From RGIG1918 sp045536045 (GTDB lineage Bacteria; Cyanobacteriota; Vampirovibrionia; Gastranaerophilales; Gastranaerophilaceae), in the NCBI GenBank assembly GCA_045536045.1, contig JAZSMU010000032.1, positions 1 through 10,360 on the forward strand: a stretch of 10,360 nt of DNA, read 5' to 3'. Made by a program: the position numbers and the translations under genes. The notes beneath the pieces are model-generated. The model saw only the letters and a program-made list of their open reading frames with translations. It did no database searches and was not told the DNA's origin. Shown in pieces: positions 1 to 7,071 of the stretch (position 1 is the stretch's first letter; every line of letters begins with the position of its first letter).

Positions 1-1352
1 GTTGTGTAAGAATTTGAAATATTAACACTGTTGCCTAAGCCAACAAGACCAGCAGAGTTTGTGCCTTTTGTTGTTCCTTTAGAGTTTGCATATTCAATGT
101 TTGTTGCTGTTGCACTACCTGCAATTCCGCCACCTGCTTGACTTGAATTAACTAAAATATTAACAGTAACTCTTGAAATATTTCCAGCTGTGATGTTGCC
201 AGCAACACCACCAACAGTTGCACCAGATATTGATGTTCCAGAAATTGAAACATTTGAAACATCAGCAACACCAGCACCAAATAAAACGCCAGCAGTGCCA
301 CCTGTTGCAGAAATTTCAGCATTTTTGATTACAATGTCTTGGAAAGTGTTGGTTTTGCTTGCTGTTGGAGTTATACCAATTGTGTTTTTGATGTTGTCTG
401 TAGTAAACCAACTTGAAGTTTGTGCTATTGCTTTGGTATCGGTTAATCCACATTCAGAATTGTAGTAGCAGTTTGTTGTCGTGGACGTATTTCTTCCTGT
501 AAACCCGCCAATATTCGTTCCTGTTCCAGAAATTAAACCAGTTGAATAAGAATTTTTGATGCTGGTAACGCTATTTGCATAACCAATTAACCCACCAACA
601 TAGTCTTCGCCAGTAACATTTCCCGTTGCATATACATTGCTAATATTAAGACTTTTGCTTGAACCACCTATTAGAATAATTCCACCAGAACCATTGTTGG
701 CATAACCAATTAATCCACCTGTATAGTCGCAACCACTTGCTGTAACATCTCCTGTTGCATAAGAATTTGTGATATTTACCGAACCACTTCCAGTTTCAAC
801 TCTGCCAATAAGCCCACCTGTTACTTGCGACATGTTACCACTAGTTGTTGTAACAATATGGGTTACATCTACAGAAGAAGAGCTATTTTTTATATAAGCA
901 GAGCTACCTGAATAATTGTTAAATTGACCAACAAGTCCACCGACATCTCCTTGATAATCTGTTGTATTTGTTACCGTTAGAGTTCCGGATACATGAACAT
1001 TATCAACACATGCACCATAAACAACGTCGCCTGCAAGTGCACCAATTCGTGTATTGGTTGTTAAATTTGCGTTTATATTAACATTTTCTAAGTATAAGTT
1101 TTTGACTTGTCCATAGCTACCTACTGTGTTAAACAACCCTTGAGATGAAGAAGTTAAGTTAGAAATTGTAAATCCGTTACCTTCAAATGTTCCCTTAAAT
1201 GTTGTTGTATATCTCCAATCTTCAATAGAAGAAAGGTCTATGTCTGCACCTAAGGCAATTTTTGCACTAGCATTTGCATTTAGTGCATTTTGCAATTCTT
1301 CTGCCGTTGTTACCCAAACATAGCCTTGAGCTTGTGCTTGTTCTTGGGTTAT
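1..1352 (-). repeat. GLUG protein module 4 (residues about 1147 onward, incomplete)
   Basis: The module opens with ITQEQAQAQGYVWVTTAEEL, then GADIDLSSIEDW and EGNGFTISN. Ten or so GLUG-like motifs follow (DVGGLVGQ near 935, DYTGGLIGYAN near 710, DYVGGLIGYAN near 590, NSAGLVGLG near 45). A NCYYNSECG plus WFTTDNI segment lies inside it at about 370-470. It continues past the left edge. Confidence 0.7.
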
Positions 1353-4300
1353 GTACATATATTTTTGAGCATTGCCAACAAGCCCACCGGTTATTGCTCC
1401 CGTTGTTGTATTTGTAATTTTAATTCCGTCAACTTCAATATCTTGAATTGTGCTATTTGTGGCTGAATTTGCTAAAGCACCAACATTATCTTCGTTCGTT
1501 GTAATTTCAATATTATTTAATTTTAAGTTTTCAACAGTTGCACCATTTAATTTATCAAATAATGTTTCTGAAATGTTTGAAATTGTGTAGCTATTACCAT
1601 TCAACATTCCTGTGTAGTTTGCAACAGTTTGCCAGTCAAAGTTTTTAAGGTCAATATTATTGAATAATAAAACATTTTCATTTTTTTGAAGAGCAGTTAA
1701 AAGCTCTTCTGCTGTTTTAACAGCTGTGTATCCGTTTGAAATTGCTCTTGCTTCTGCTATATCAAATGTGCCTGTAATTTCTCTAACAGTTGCAGTTTCG
1801 TTGTTTGTCAAAGTTTCAACATTGTATTTCCAATAATCAGCGTTTTCAATTCCTATAATAGAATTTATGTTGCTTGTTTCTTTAAACCAGTCTGCATTAT
1901 AAACTGCACCTGTGCTTATAACTTCTGTATTTGTTTGTTCAACTGAAGCATAGTCTTCTAATAATGCACCAGCAGTTGAAGCTCCAACGAAGCTACCAGC
2001 AATACTTCCTGTTGCTGTAACTTGTGCTAGAGAATATGAATTTGAAATTGTTAAAGTTGGTGTGAATGGAATATTTAACCCAGCATTTGCAATGTTGTCT
2101 GTTGTAAACCAAGTAATATCTTGTCCAACCCCGCCTTCTGTGCTTGTTGGGTTATTTGTTGCATTATAGTAGTTGTTGTTTGCATATAAAGAGCTTGTGC
2201 TGTGAAAAGCAACAATACCGCCTGTTTCACTGCCTGTGAGCGTTCCTGTTGCATAGCAATTTTCGATAGTTAAGGAATTTGAATCTGCATAGCCTCCGCC
2301 AACAATTCCGCCAGCGTATTCTGTTGCTGATACATTTCCTGTTGCAGAGCAATTTGAAATTGTGTATGTTCCTTGGCTATCATCTAACCAACCAACAAGC
2401 CCACCAGCATTGCTACCTGATACATTTGCAGAAGAAGAAGAGTTTTGAATTGTTGCACTTGTATTGTTGCTATCGTATGTTGAGCCTAAGCCAACAAGCC
2501 CACCAGCGTGCCCTTCAGTTGTTATAGAACCGCCTATAACATGAACATTGTCTATTGTTATTGAGCCTTCGCCACCATCAGCGTTGAAGTTTCCAGCAAG
2601 TGCACCTGCGTTATCTCCAGATGAACTATTGATATTGAAATTTTCAAGGTATAAATTTCTAACAACTGTGTCTGCAACACCATTTCCAAGATTTTGGATT
2701 AAACCTTGTTCTCCTTCTAAGTTAGAAATTGTGTAATTATTTCCTTCTAAAACCCCAGAGTATGAAACAGATGTCCAATCAACGCCAGTTAGGTCAATAT
2801 TTGCTCCAAGTGCAATATTTTGGTTGTTTAATAGTGCATTTTGTAATTCATCTGCTGTTGTTACCCAAACAAAACCTTGAGCTTCTGCCTCTTCTTGAGT
2901 CATGATAGCAGTCGGAGTTGTTCCTTGAACAAGTTCACCATCAGCATAACCAACAAGACCACCGAATGTGCTACTTGCTGTGTTTGCACCATTTGCATTA
3001 ACTGTTCCTGCACTGTAAACATTTGAAATGTTACCACCATTTGCCCAACCAACAAGACCGCCGACTTTGTCATTACCTGTTACTGTTGAAAGGGTGTGAG
3101 TTCCTATTATTGTTGCATTTTCAATGTATCCAACAACGCCACCAACAGCCATGTTGCCTGTTGTGTTCCCGTAGGATTTTGAATTTGTGATGATTGAATT
3201 ATTAATTGCACCACCAACAAGCCCACCAGCGTAGTTGCCACCAACAACTTCTCCAGATGTGAAGTTTACAAAGTTTAGACCAGTGTCGTTGATTAAACCA
3301 GCAATGCCACCTGCATAATTATCTGCTTGAATTCTTCCTTGAACATTTATTTGGTCTAGGAAAGAAGTTTCTAATTTACCAGCAATACCACCAGTATTTG
3401 TTAAACCTTGAATATTTGCTAAAATATTTGCGTTTTCTATGCTAACTCCGACACCAGAACCAACAACGCCACCAACATTTTGCCCAGATGAAGTTATTGT
3501 GATGCCATCTTGGTTTTTCTCGATGCTTGTTCTAATGTCATCTAGTGCAATTGAATATTTGTATGGGTCTTTTTCTGTGCCTGAGCCTGTTCTAATGCCT
3601 TCTATTAAGCCAGCAACACCACCTGTGTTATTTGCACCATTAACAGCAGCAGAAATTGTAATGTGTTGAATCATTGAAGTGCCAGTATTTGAAGTTGAAA
3701 GAGCACCAATTAAAGCACCAACATTGCTTCCTGTTGAAGTGATATTACCTGTTACTTTGATGTTTTTAACAGTTACATCAACAGCATTTGAAATAAGGGC
3801 TGCAGTGTTGTCTGCGTTGCCTGAAATTTCAACATCTTCTAGGTTTAAGTTTTGAATTGTTGCACCTGTTGCGTTTGTGATGAGGGCGTTTTCTCCAGCG
3901 TAGTTTGAAATTGTGTAACCATTACCTTCAATGGTTTCTGTGTAGTTTTCAATGTTTTCCCAAGCAACACCATTTAAGTTGATGTTTCCAAAAAGCATTA
4001 CTTTTTGGTTTTTTTGAAGTGCGTTATGCAATTCATTTGCAGTTGTTACAACTGTCCAGCCTTCTTTTTCGGCTTGTAGTTTAGTTAGTCCTGTTAAACC
4101 TGTTTTTTCGGTTACATTTGAATTGTATTGGTTTTGGTCGTAGGTGGTGTTCATTGAACCAACAAGCCCTGTTGAGTTACTGCTTGCAAGAGGGTTTGTT
4201 ACTGTAATGCTTGAAATTTTGTCCCCAAAAAGACCATTGTTTTTAACACCAAATAATTCTTTAACAAGGTTGTTAATTCTAGTTTGGATGGTAGATTTGT

Positions 4301-4790
4301 TGTTGTTGTTTAGCTCCCCTATGGCTTTGTTGATTTCTGATAATATGGAGAGCATTCCCCCAGATTCCTCAGAAAGGGCGTTTTTGGCTGTGTTTACAAC
4401 TGTTGATAGATTTTGTAGGCGTGATTTATAAGTTTCTAATTCGTTTGTTAATTCTCCACCAATTTCCCCATATTTTTTCAAAATGTCAAGAATGACATCG
4501 CTGTCGTTTCCGTATTCTAAAATGCTTTGTAGAGCTTGGCTAACGGCGTCTGATGAGTTCATGGAAGTTGATGTTGCAAGCTTATTAGACAACAAACTTT
4601 GAACACCTTTATTTCCTGTTTTTTCTTGTAGGATGTTATATAATTGAGCTAGAACATCCTCTGAAACACCTTCTCCTGACTGACTTTTTAAAGACGATAA
4701 TGTTTTTGTTCTAATTTTTGCATAGGCGTTAGCAAGTGAACCAATGCCACTTTGGAATCTCGCTGAATTAATTGAGAAATAATTTACCAT
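1..4790 (-). CDS. Giant GLUG-motif repeat protein (adhesin-like), 3' end outside the window
   Basis: The frame is open from the ATG at 4788-4790 to the left edge (1,596 codons, no stop; frame checked at about 45, 930, 1380, 2400 and 3220). The start is supported by AAAGG at 4797-4801, 6 nt upstream. Residues 1 to about 200 look helical and partly coiled-coil, with no hydrophobic signal peptide. From about residue 235 the protein is a chain of roughly two dozen GLUG-type motifs (forms such as AGGLVGW, VGGLVGW, GGLIGYAN) followed by 'ISNSYATG'-like strands. These are interspersed with the 'T-A-E-E-L-x-x-A-L ... DIDL ... W ... G-N-G-x-T-I-S-N' lead-in that usually accompanies GLUG repeats. WFTTDNI occurs twice. 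Family knowledge: such proteins are predicted right-handed beta-helices, often on the cell surface. A surface or adhesive role is inference. The C-terminus, where an anchor or sorting signal could be, is not visible. It is next to, but separated by a terminator from, the upstream operon. Confidence 0.9.
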   Translation of the reverse strand, partial: MVNYFSINSARFQSGIGSLANAYAKIRTKTLSSLKSQSGEGVSEDVLAQLYNILQEKTGNKGVQSLLSNKLATSTSMNSSDAVSQALQSILEYGNDSDVILDILKKYGEIGGELTNELETYKSRLQNLSTVVNTAKNALSEESGGMLSILSEINKAIGELNNNNKSTIQTRINNLVKELFGVKNNGLFGDKISSITVTNPLASSNSTGLVGSMNTTYDQNQYNSNVTEKTGLTGLTKLQAEKEGWTVVTTANELHNALQKNQKVMLFGNINLNGVAWENIENYTETIEGNGYTISNYAGENALITNATGATIQNLNLEDVEISGNADNTAALISNAVDVTVKNIKVTGNITSTGSNVGALIGALSTSNTGTSMIQHITISAAVNGANNTGGVAGLIEGIRTGSGTEKDPYKYSIALDDIRTSIEKNQDGITITSSGQNVGGVVGSGVGVSIENANILANIQGLTNTGGIAGKLETSFLDQINVQGRIQADNYAGGIAGLINDTGLNFVNFTSGEVVGGNYAGGLVGGAINNSIITNSKSYGNTTGNMAVGGVVGYIENATIIGTHTLSTVTGNDKVGGLVGWANGGNISNVYSAGTVNANGANTASSTFGGLVGYADGELVQGTTPTAIMTQEEAEAQGFVWVTTADELQNALLNNQNIALGANIDLTGVDWTSVSYSGVLEGNNYTISNLEGEQGLIQNLGNGVADTVVRNLYLENFNINSSSGDNAGALAGNFNADGGEGSITIDNVHVIGGSITTEGHAGGLVGLGSTYDSNNTSATIQNSSSSANVSGSNAGGLVGWLDDSQGTYTISNCSATGNVSATEYAGGIVGGGYADSNSLTIENCYATGTLTGSETGGIVAFHSTSSLYANNNYYNATNNPTSTEGGVGQDITWFTTDNIANAGLNIPFTPTLTISNSYSLAQVTATGSIAGSFVGASTAGALLEDYASVEQTNTEVISTGAVYNADWFKETSNINSIIGIENADYWKYNVETLTNNETATVREITGTFDIAEARAISNGYTAVKTAEELLTALQKNENVLLFNNIDLKNFDWQTVANYTGMLNGNSYTISNISETLFDKLNGATVENLKLNNIEITTNEDNVGALANSATNSTIQDIEVDGIKITNTTTGAITGGLVGNAQKYMYITQEQAQAQGYVWVTTAEELQNALNANASAKIALGADIDLSSIEDWRYTTTFKGTFEGNGFTISNLTSSSQGLFNTVGSYGQVKNLYLENVNINANLTTNTRIGALAGDVVYGACVDNVHVSGTLTVTNTTDYQGDVGGLVGQFNNYSGSSAYIKNSSSSVDVTHIVTTTSGNMSQVTGGLIGRVETGSGSVNITNSYATGDVTASGCDYTGGLIGYANNGSGGIILIGGSSKSLNISNVYATGNVTGEDYVGGLIGYANSVTSIKNSYSTGLISGTGTNIGGFTGRNTSTTTNCYYNSECGLTDTKAIAQTSSWFTTDNIKNTIGITPTASKTNTFQDIVIKNAEISATGGTAGVLFGAGVADVSNVSISGTSISGATVGGVAGNITAGNISRVTVNILVNSSQAGGGIAGSATATNIEYANSKGTTKGTNSAGLVGLGNSVNISNSYT
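1353..1763 (-). repeat. GLUG protein module 3, short form (residues about 1010-1146)
   Basis: The module opens with DIAEARAISNGYTAVKTAEEL, then NNIDLKNFDW and NGNSYTISN, so the lead-in is complete. Only one clear GLUG motif (TGGLVGNA near 1385) follows before the next lead-in. At about 137 residues it is roughly a third the length of modules 1 and 2, which suggests an internal deletion or an insertion of a lead-in alone. Confidence 0.65.
1764..2903 (-). repeat. GLUG protein module 2 (residues about 630-1009)
   Basis: The module opens with MTQEEAEAQGFVWVTTADEL, then ANIDLTGVDW and EGNNYTISN. About six GLUG-like motifs follow, including GHAGGLVGLG near 2500 and NAGGLVGW near 2400. Its tail carries NYYNATNN and WFTTDNI, then a linker (residues about 940-1009) without GLUG motifs. 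Its opening 72 nt match module 4 at 62 of 72 positions by hand alignment. Confidence 0.7.
2904..4088 (-). repeat. GLUG protein module 1 (residues about 235-629)
   Basis: The module opens with LTKLQAEKEGW, then a TANELHNALQKN segment, NINLNGVAWENI and GNGYTISN. About nine GLUG-like motifs follow (for example NYAGGLVGG near 3220, KVGGLVGWANGG near 3050). It ends where the MTQEE lead-in of the next module begins. Boundaries were set by hand from the recurring lead-in. Confidence 0.7.
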
Positions 4791-4869
4791 CTATCGCCTT
4801 TAGCCCGATTCTCTTTTACCGAAACTTATAGTTAAACTTTTTCCCAATTTGACTAGCATGTAACTTCTT

Positions 4870-4898
4870 TTTTTAAAAAAACAGCCAAATCGTTACAA
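4870..4898 (-). promoter_or_regulatory. Weak candidate promoter of the GLUG gene
   Basis: On the minus strand TTGTAA (4893-4898) and TAAAAA (4870-4875) are separated by 17 nt, giving 4 of 6 matches to each sigma-70 box and a leader of roughly 75 nt before the ATG at 4790. The area is AT-rich, so such matches arise easily. A second possibility is TATAAG near 4825-4830 with no convincing -35 box. Confidence 0.3.
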
Positions 4899-4926
4899 AA
4901 CTTAACCGTGAATTTTATTTACGCCC

Positions 4927-4946
4927 AAAAGGGTCTCAGACCTTTT
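4927..4946. promoter_or_regulatory. Imperfect 20-bp palindrome, possible operator or leader hairpin
   Basis: The sequence AAAAGGGTCTCAGACCTTTT reads as AAAAGG(G)TC, TCA, GACCTTTT: two arms that pair except for one extra G. It lies between the operon terminator and the candidate promoter of the GLUG gene. No T-run follows directly on the minus strand, so it is a poor terminator; an operator role is only a guess. Confidence 0.35.
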
Positions 4947-4991
4947 CCATCACACTAAAATTTTACCATTTTTAATTGCTCTTTTCAAAGC

Positions 4992-5023
4992 AAAAAAACA
5001 AAATCATCCAATGGTTGTATGAT
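4992..5023 (-). terminator. Rho-independent terminator of the four-gene operon
   Basis: On the minus strand, 14 nt after the stop codon at 5038-5040, ATCATACAA and TTGGATGAT form a 9-bp stem with one mismatch and a 3-nt loop (5003-5023). TTT-G-TTTTTTT follows at 4992-5002. The stem is AT-rich but placement, geometry and T-run are typical. It separates the operon from the GLUG gene downstream. Confidence 0.75.
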
Positions 5024-5037
5024 ATATTTAACAAAAA

Positions 5038-6336
5038 TTAATCTTCTTTCAAGAATTTTTTACTCCATTCAACAAGAGTGCTAATTTCGTATGGTTTAGG
5101 CAAGTATAAATCTGCTCCTGAAGCCAAAATTTGCGTCTTTTTTCTTTTTGAAGATGTAAAAATAATTTTTGTTTTTTCAGAAATATTTTTGATTTTTTTG
5201 CAAATTTCAATTGAAGAATTTTCACTTTTGTCTTCTTCATCGTCTAAAATAACCAAATCCGGTTCAAACATATTAAAAATTCTATCAAAATCAGACAAGT
5301 TGCGAACGGTTGCACTAATTAAACCTTGAAGTTCGCACGCTGTTTGAATTAAATATGAAAGTGCTTCATCTTTTTCAACTATCATAATTCTGTTTTTTTC
5401 TTTAATTTTTTCGCAACTTCCACTAATTTTGATTCTGTCTATTATGTATGTTGAATTTTTGTTTTTTCTGCATACTTTAATTAGCGAATTTAGGTGTGTT
5501 ATAAGGATTTTTTCATTTGCAGAATTGTCATTTTCAAGGTTAATAATTCCGATATTTAATTTCATTAAAGGAATTTTGTTTTCTAATGTGTCATCTGAAA
5601 AATATTTTATAAATTTATTTTTAAAATCTGCTTCAGAATAAAATTTATCAAGCATATTATCAAAGGCAAAAGTCAAGAAAGAAGCAAGTCTTTCGGCTTT
5701 TGTTGGGTCTGTGATTAAAATAAATCTATCTGACAATAAGTGAGTTATAAAGTCTTTTTCAGAAAGTGCTGAATTTATAAGCGCACCAATTGTTTGCATA
5801 ACTTTTCCGTATGCAATTTCTCCGTAAATTTCTTTATACTCTGCACTATTTTGAATTTCTGTTAAAACAATTGATGAATTTGCTTTTGTTTCAATTTTTC
5901 TTTTTAGGTTTTTAATGCCTAATTTTTCTCCAATAATTCCTGTTGTTGGGTTTAGAGAATTTTCAACATAACGCCTCATATAGGCTGAAATTCTTGTTGT
6001 TAATTCTTTATTTGTAATTTCTTCTCCGAAGCAATCATCTGCTCCATTTTGCAACATTGTTAATCTATCTTCAAGGTTTGACGACCTTGAAATAGCTATA
6101 ATTACTGGCGAATAGTTATATGTTAAAACTTTTATTTGTTTAATTATTTCAACAAAATCTTCATAAATTGTGTCAGAAATCATTATTAAATCTGGTTCTT
6201 TTTCTTTAATTTCTTCAAACATTTTAGGAAGAGAATTGATGATAAAAACAGTGTTATTAGAAGCTTCTAGTGCTTTTTTATGTTTAACTGAAAGCTCTTT
6301 TCTTTTTGAAACAATGAAAACGGTTGAATTATACAT
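5038..6336 (-). CDS. REC*-GGDEF*-REC response-regulator-like protein with two degenerate domains
   Basis: A 432-residue cytoplasmic signalling protein. Residues about 4-122 have a receiver fold, but the phosphate-acceptor position of the 'PDLIMIS' strand is Ser54, the N-terminal acidic pair is missing, and the position of the conserved Lys after GADD is Glu (about 105). Residues about 125-302 resemble GGDEF ('YKEIYGEIAYGKVMQTI', then 'MKLNIGI'), with the signature replaced by LSDRF at about 201-205, so cyclase activity is unlikely. Residues about 314-432 are a receiver that keeps Glu321 and Asp323, Asp365 (PDLVILD), Thr394 and Lys414 (LPKPY), so this one can probably be phosphorylated. There is no DNA-binding or other output domain. 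I chose the ATG at 6336 (AGG 5 nt upstream); an in-frame GTG at 6342 would add two residues. The gene overlaps the kinase end by 8 bp, so the kinase is its likely partner. Confidence 0.88.
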   Translation of the reverse strand: MYNSTVFIVSKRKELSVKHKKALEASNNTVFIINSLPKMFEEIKEKEPDLIMISDTIYEDFVEIIKQIKVLTYNYSPVIIAISRSSNLEDRLTMLQNGADDCFGEEITNKELTTRISAYMRRYVENSLNPTTGIIGEKLGIKNLKRKIETKANSSIVLTEIQNSAEYKEIYGEIAYGKVMQTIGALINSALSEKDFITHLLSDRFILITDPTKAERLASFLTFAFDNMLDKFYSEADFKNKFIKYFSDDTLENKIPLMKLNIGIINLENDNSANEKILITHLNSLIKVCRKNKNSTYIIDRIKISGSCEKIKEKNRIMIVEKDEALSYLIQTACELQGLISATVRNLSDFDRIFNMFEPDLVILDDEEDKSENSSIEICKKIKNISEKTKIIFTSSKRKKTQILASGADLYLPKPYEISTLVEWSKKFLKED

Positions 6337-7069
6337 TTTCACCTACCTTTTGAGTTATTTTTTCTATTTCAAACATAGGTAGAAATACTGTAAATTCAGA
6401 CCCTTTAACCTCTTTTCCGTCTTTTTTGTATGGGCTTTTGATTTCAATATACCCGTCCATTTTTTTTGTAAGATTTTGAGCAATATAAAGCCCAAGCCCA
6501 CTTCCTTGCGTTTTTGATGAAATATAGCTTTCGCTTCTATAAAATTTTTCAAAGATTTTTTCTTGGTCTAATTCGCTAATTCCAATTCCTTCATCTTGAA
6601 TTTTTATAAAATTGTAATTTTTAAAACTACCAGTTGAAATTTCAATTTTAGTGCCATCTTCAGAGTATTTAATGGCATTTTCTAAAATATTAATTAAAAT
6701 TTGCTGCAGTAAATCTACATCTCCTAAAACACTTAAATTTTCTTTCAAATTTCCCAAAATAAATTCGTGTTTTTTGTTGTTTACTAAAAGCATTTCTAAA
6801 ACTTTTTTAATAATATTTTTCAAATTAATTTCTTTTAAAACGGTGTCGTTGTTGCTGTTCATTTTTGCAACATTTAAAACATTTTCTAAAAGTTTCATAA
6901 GTCTTTCAGATTGTTCTGAGATAATTTGAATAAATTGTTTTTTCTTATCTTCAGGCAGTTTGTCCCAATTATCAAGCATAGTTTGGCTAAAACCTCTAAT
7001 GCTTGTTAGTGGAGTTCTAATTTCGTGTGTAATTGTTGATAAAAATTCTTTTTGAATGTCTTTTGTCAT
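6329..7069 (-). CDS. Sensorless cytoplasmic histidine kinase
   Basis: A 246-residue protein holding only the transmitter core. The HisKA domain (residues about 5-70) has the H-box FLSTITHEIRTPL with phospho-acceptor His15. The HATPase_c domain (about 110-232) has the N-box LINILENAIKYSEDG (Asn127, Asn131), G1 DEGIGI (159-164), an F-box FEKFYRSE and G2 GSGLGL (189-194). All catalytic motifs are intact. There is no membrane segment, PAS, GAF or HAMP domain. A longer N-terminus is ruled out by an in-frame stop at 7079-7081. It begins 2 bp after the glycosyltransferase stop with no clear Shine-Dalgarno sequence, so translation is probably coupled to the gene before it. Autophosphorylation at His15 and transfer to the second receiver of the following gene is the expected relay; the stimulus must come from another protein. 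Confidence 0.93.
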   Translation of the reverse strand: MTKDIQKEFLSTITHEIRTPLTSIRGFSQTMLDNWDKLPEDKKKQFIQIISEQSERLMKLLENVLNVAKMNSNNDTVLKEINLKNIIKKVLEMLLVNNKKHEFILGNLKENLSVLGDVDLLQQILINILENAIKYSEDGTKIEISTGSFKNYNFIKIQDEGIGISELDQEKIFEKFYRSESYISSKTQGSGLGLYIAQNLTKKMDGYIEIKSPYKKDGKEVKGSEFTVFLPMFEIEKITQKVGENV

Positions 7070-7071
7070 AA

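Noticed and set aside
1..3300. Recurring CCAACAAGCCCACC-like DNA words suggesting a CRISPR or tandem array
   Set aside because: Spacing is irregular and the words are the antisense of in-frame Gly-Gly-Leu-Val-Gly codons, so they reflect the protein motif.
4299..4310. Trinucleotide run encoding four Asn (AAC x4), considered as a phase-variable tract
   Set aside because: Changes by whole repeats keep the frame, and four units is too short to suggest slippage.
190..4431. Several plus-strand open frames of 60-95 codons opposite the GLUG gene
   Set aside because: They are antisense to a continuous 1,596-codon frame with clear repeat motifs. Their Pro/Thr-rich or Leu-rich translations are what antisense GLUG codons give, and none has a convincing start context.
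4868..4880. T-run/A-run palindrome near the candidate GLUG promoter
   Set aside because: A simple homopolymer pair in AT-rich DNA; no GC stem and not placed after a gene end on either strand.
6340..6342. GTG as start of the REC-GGDEF-REC gene
   Set aside because: The ATG at 6336 is two codons downstream with better ribosome-binding spacing; the GTG is kept only as an alternative.
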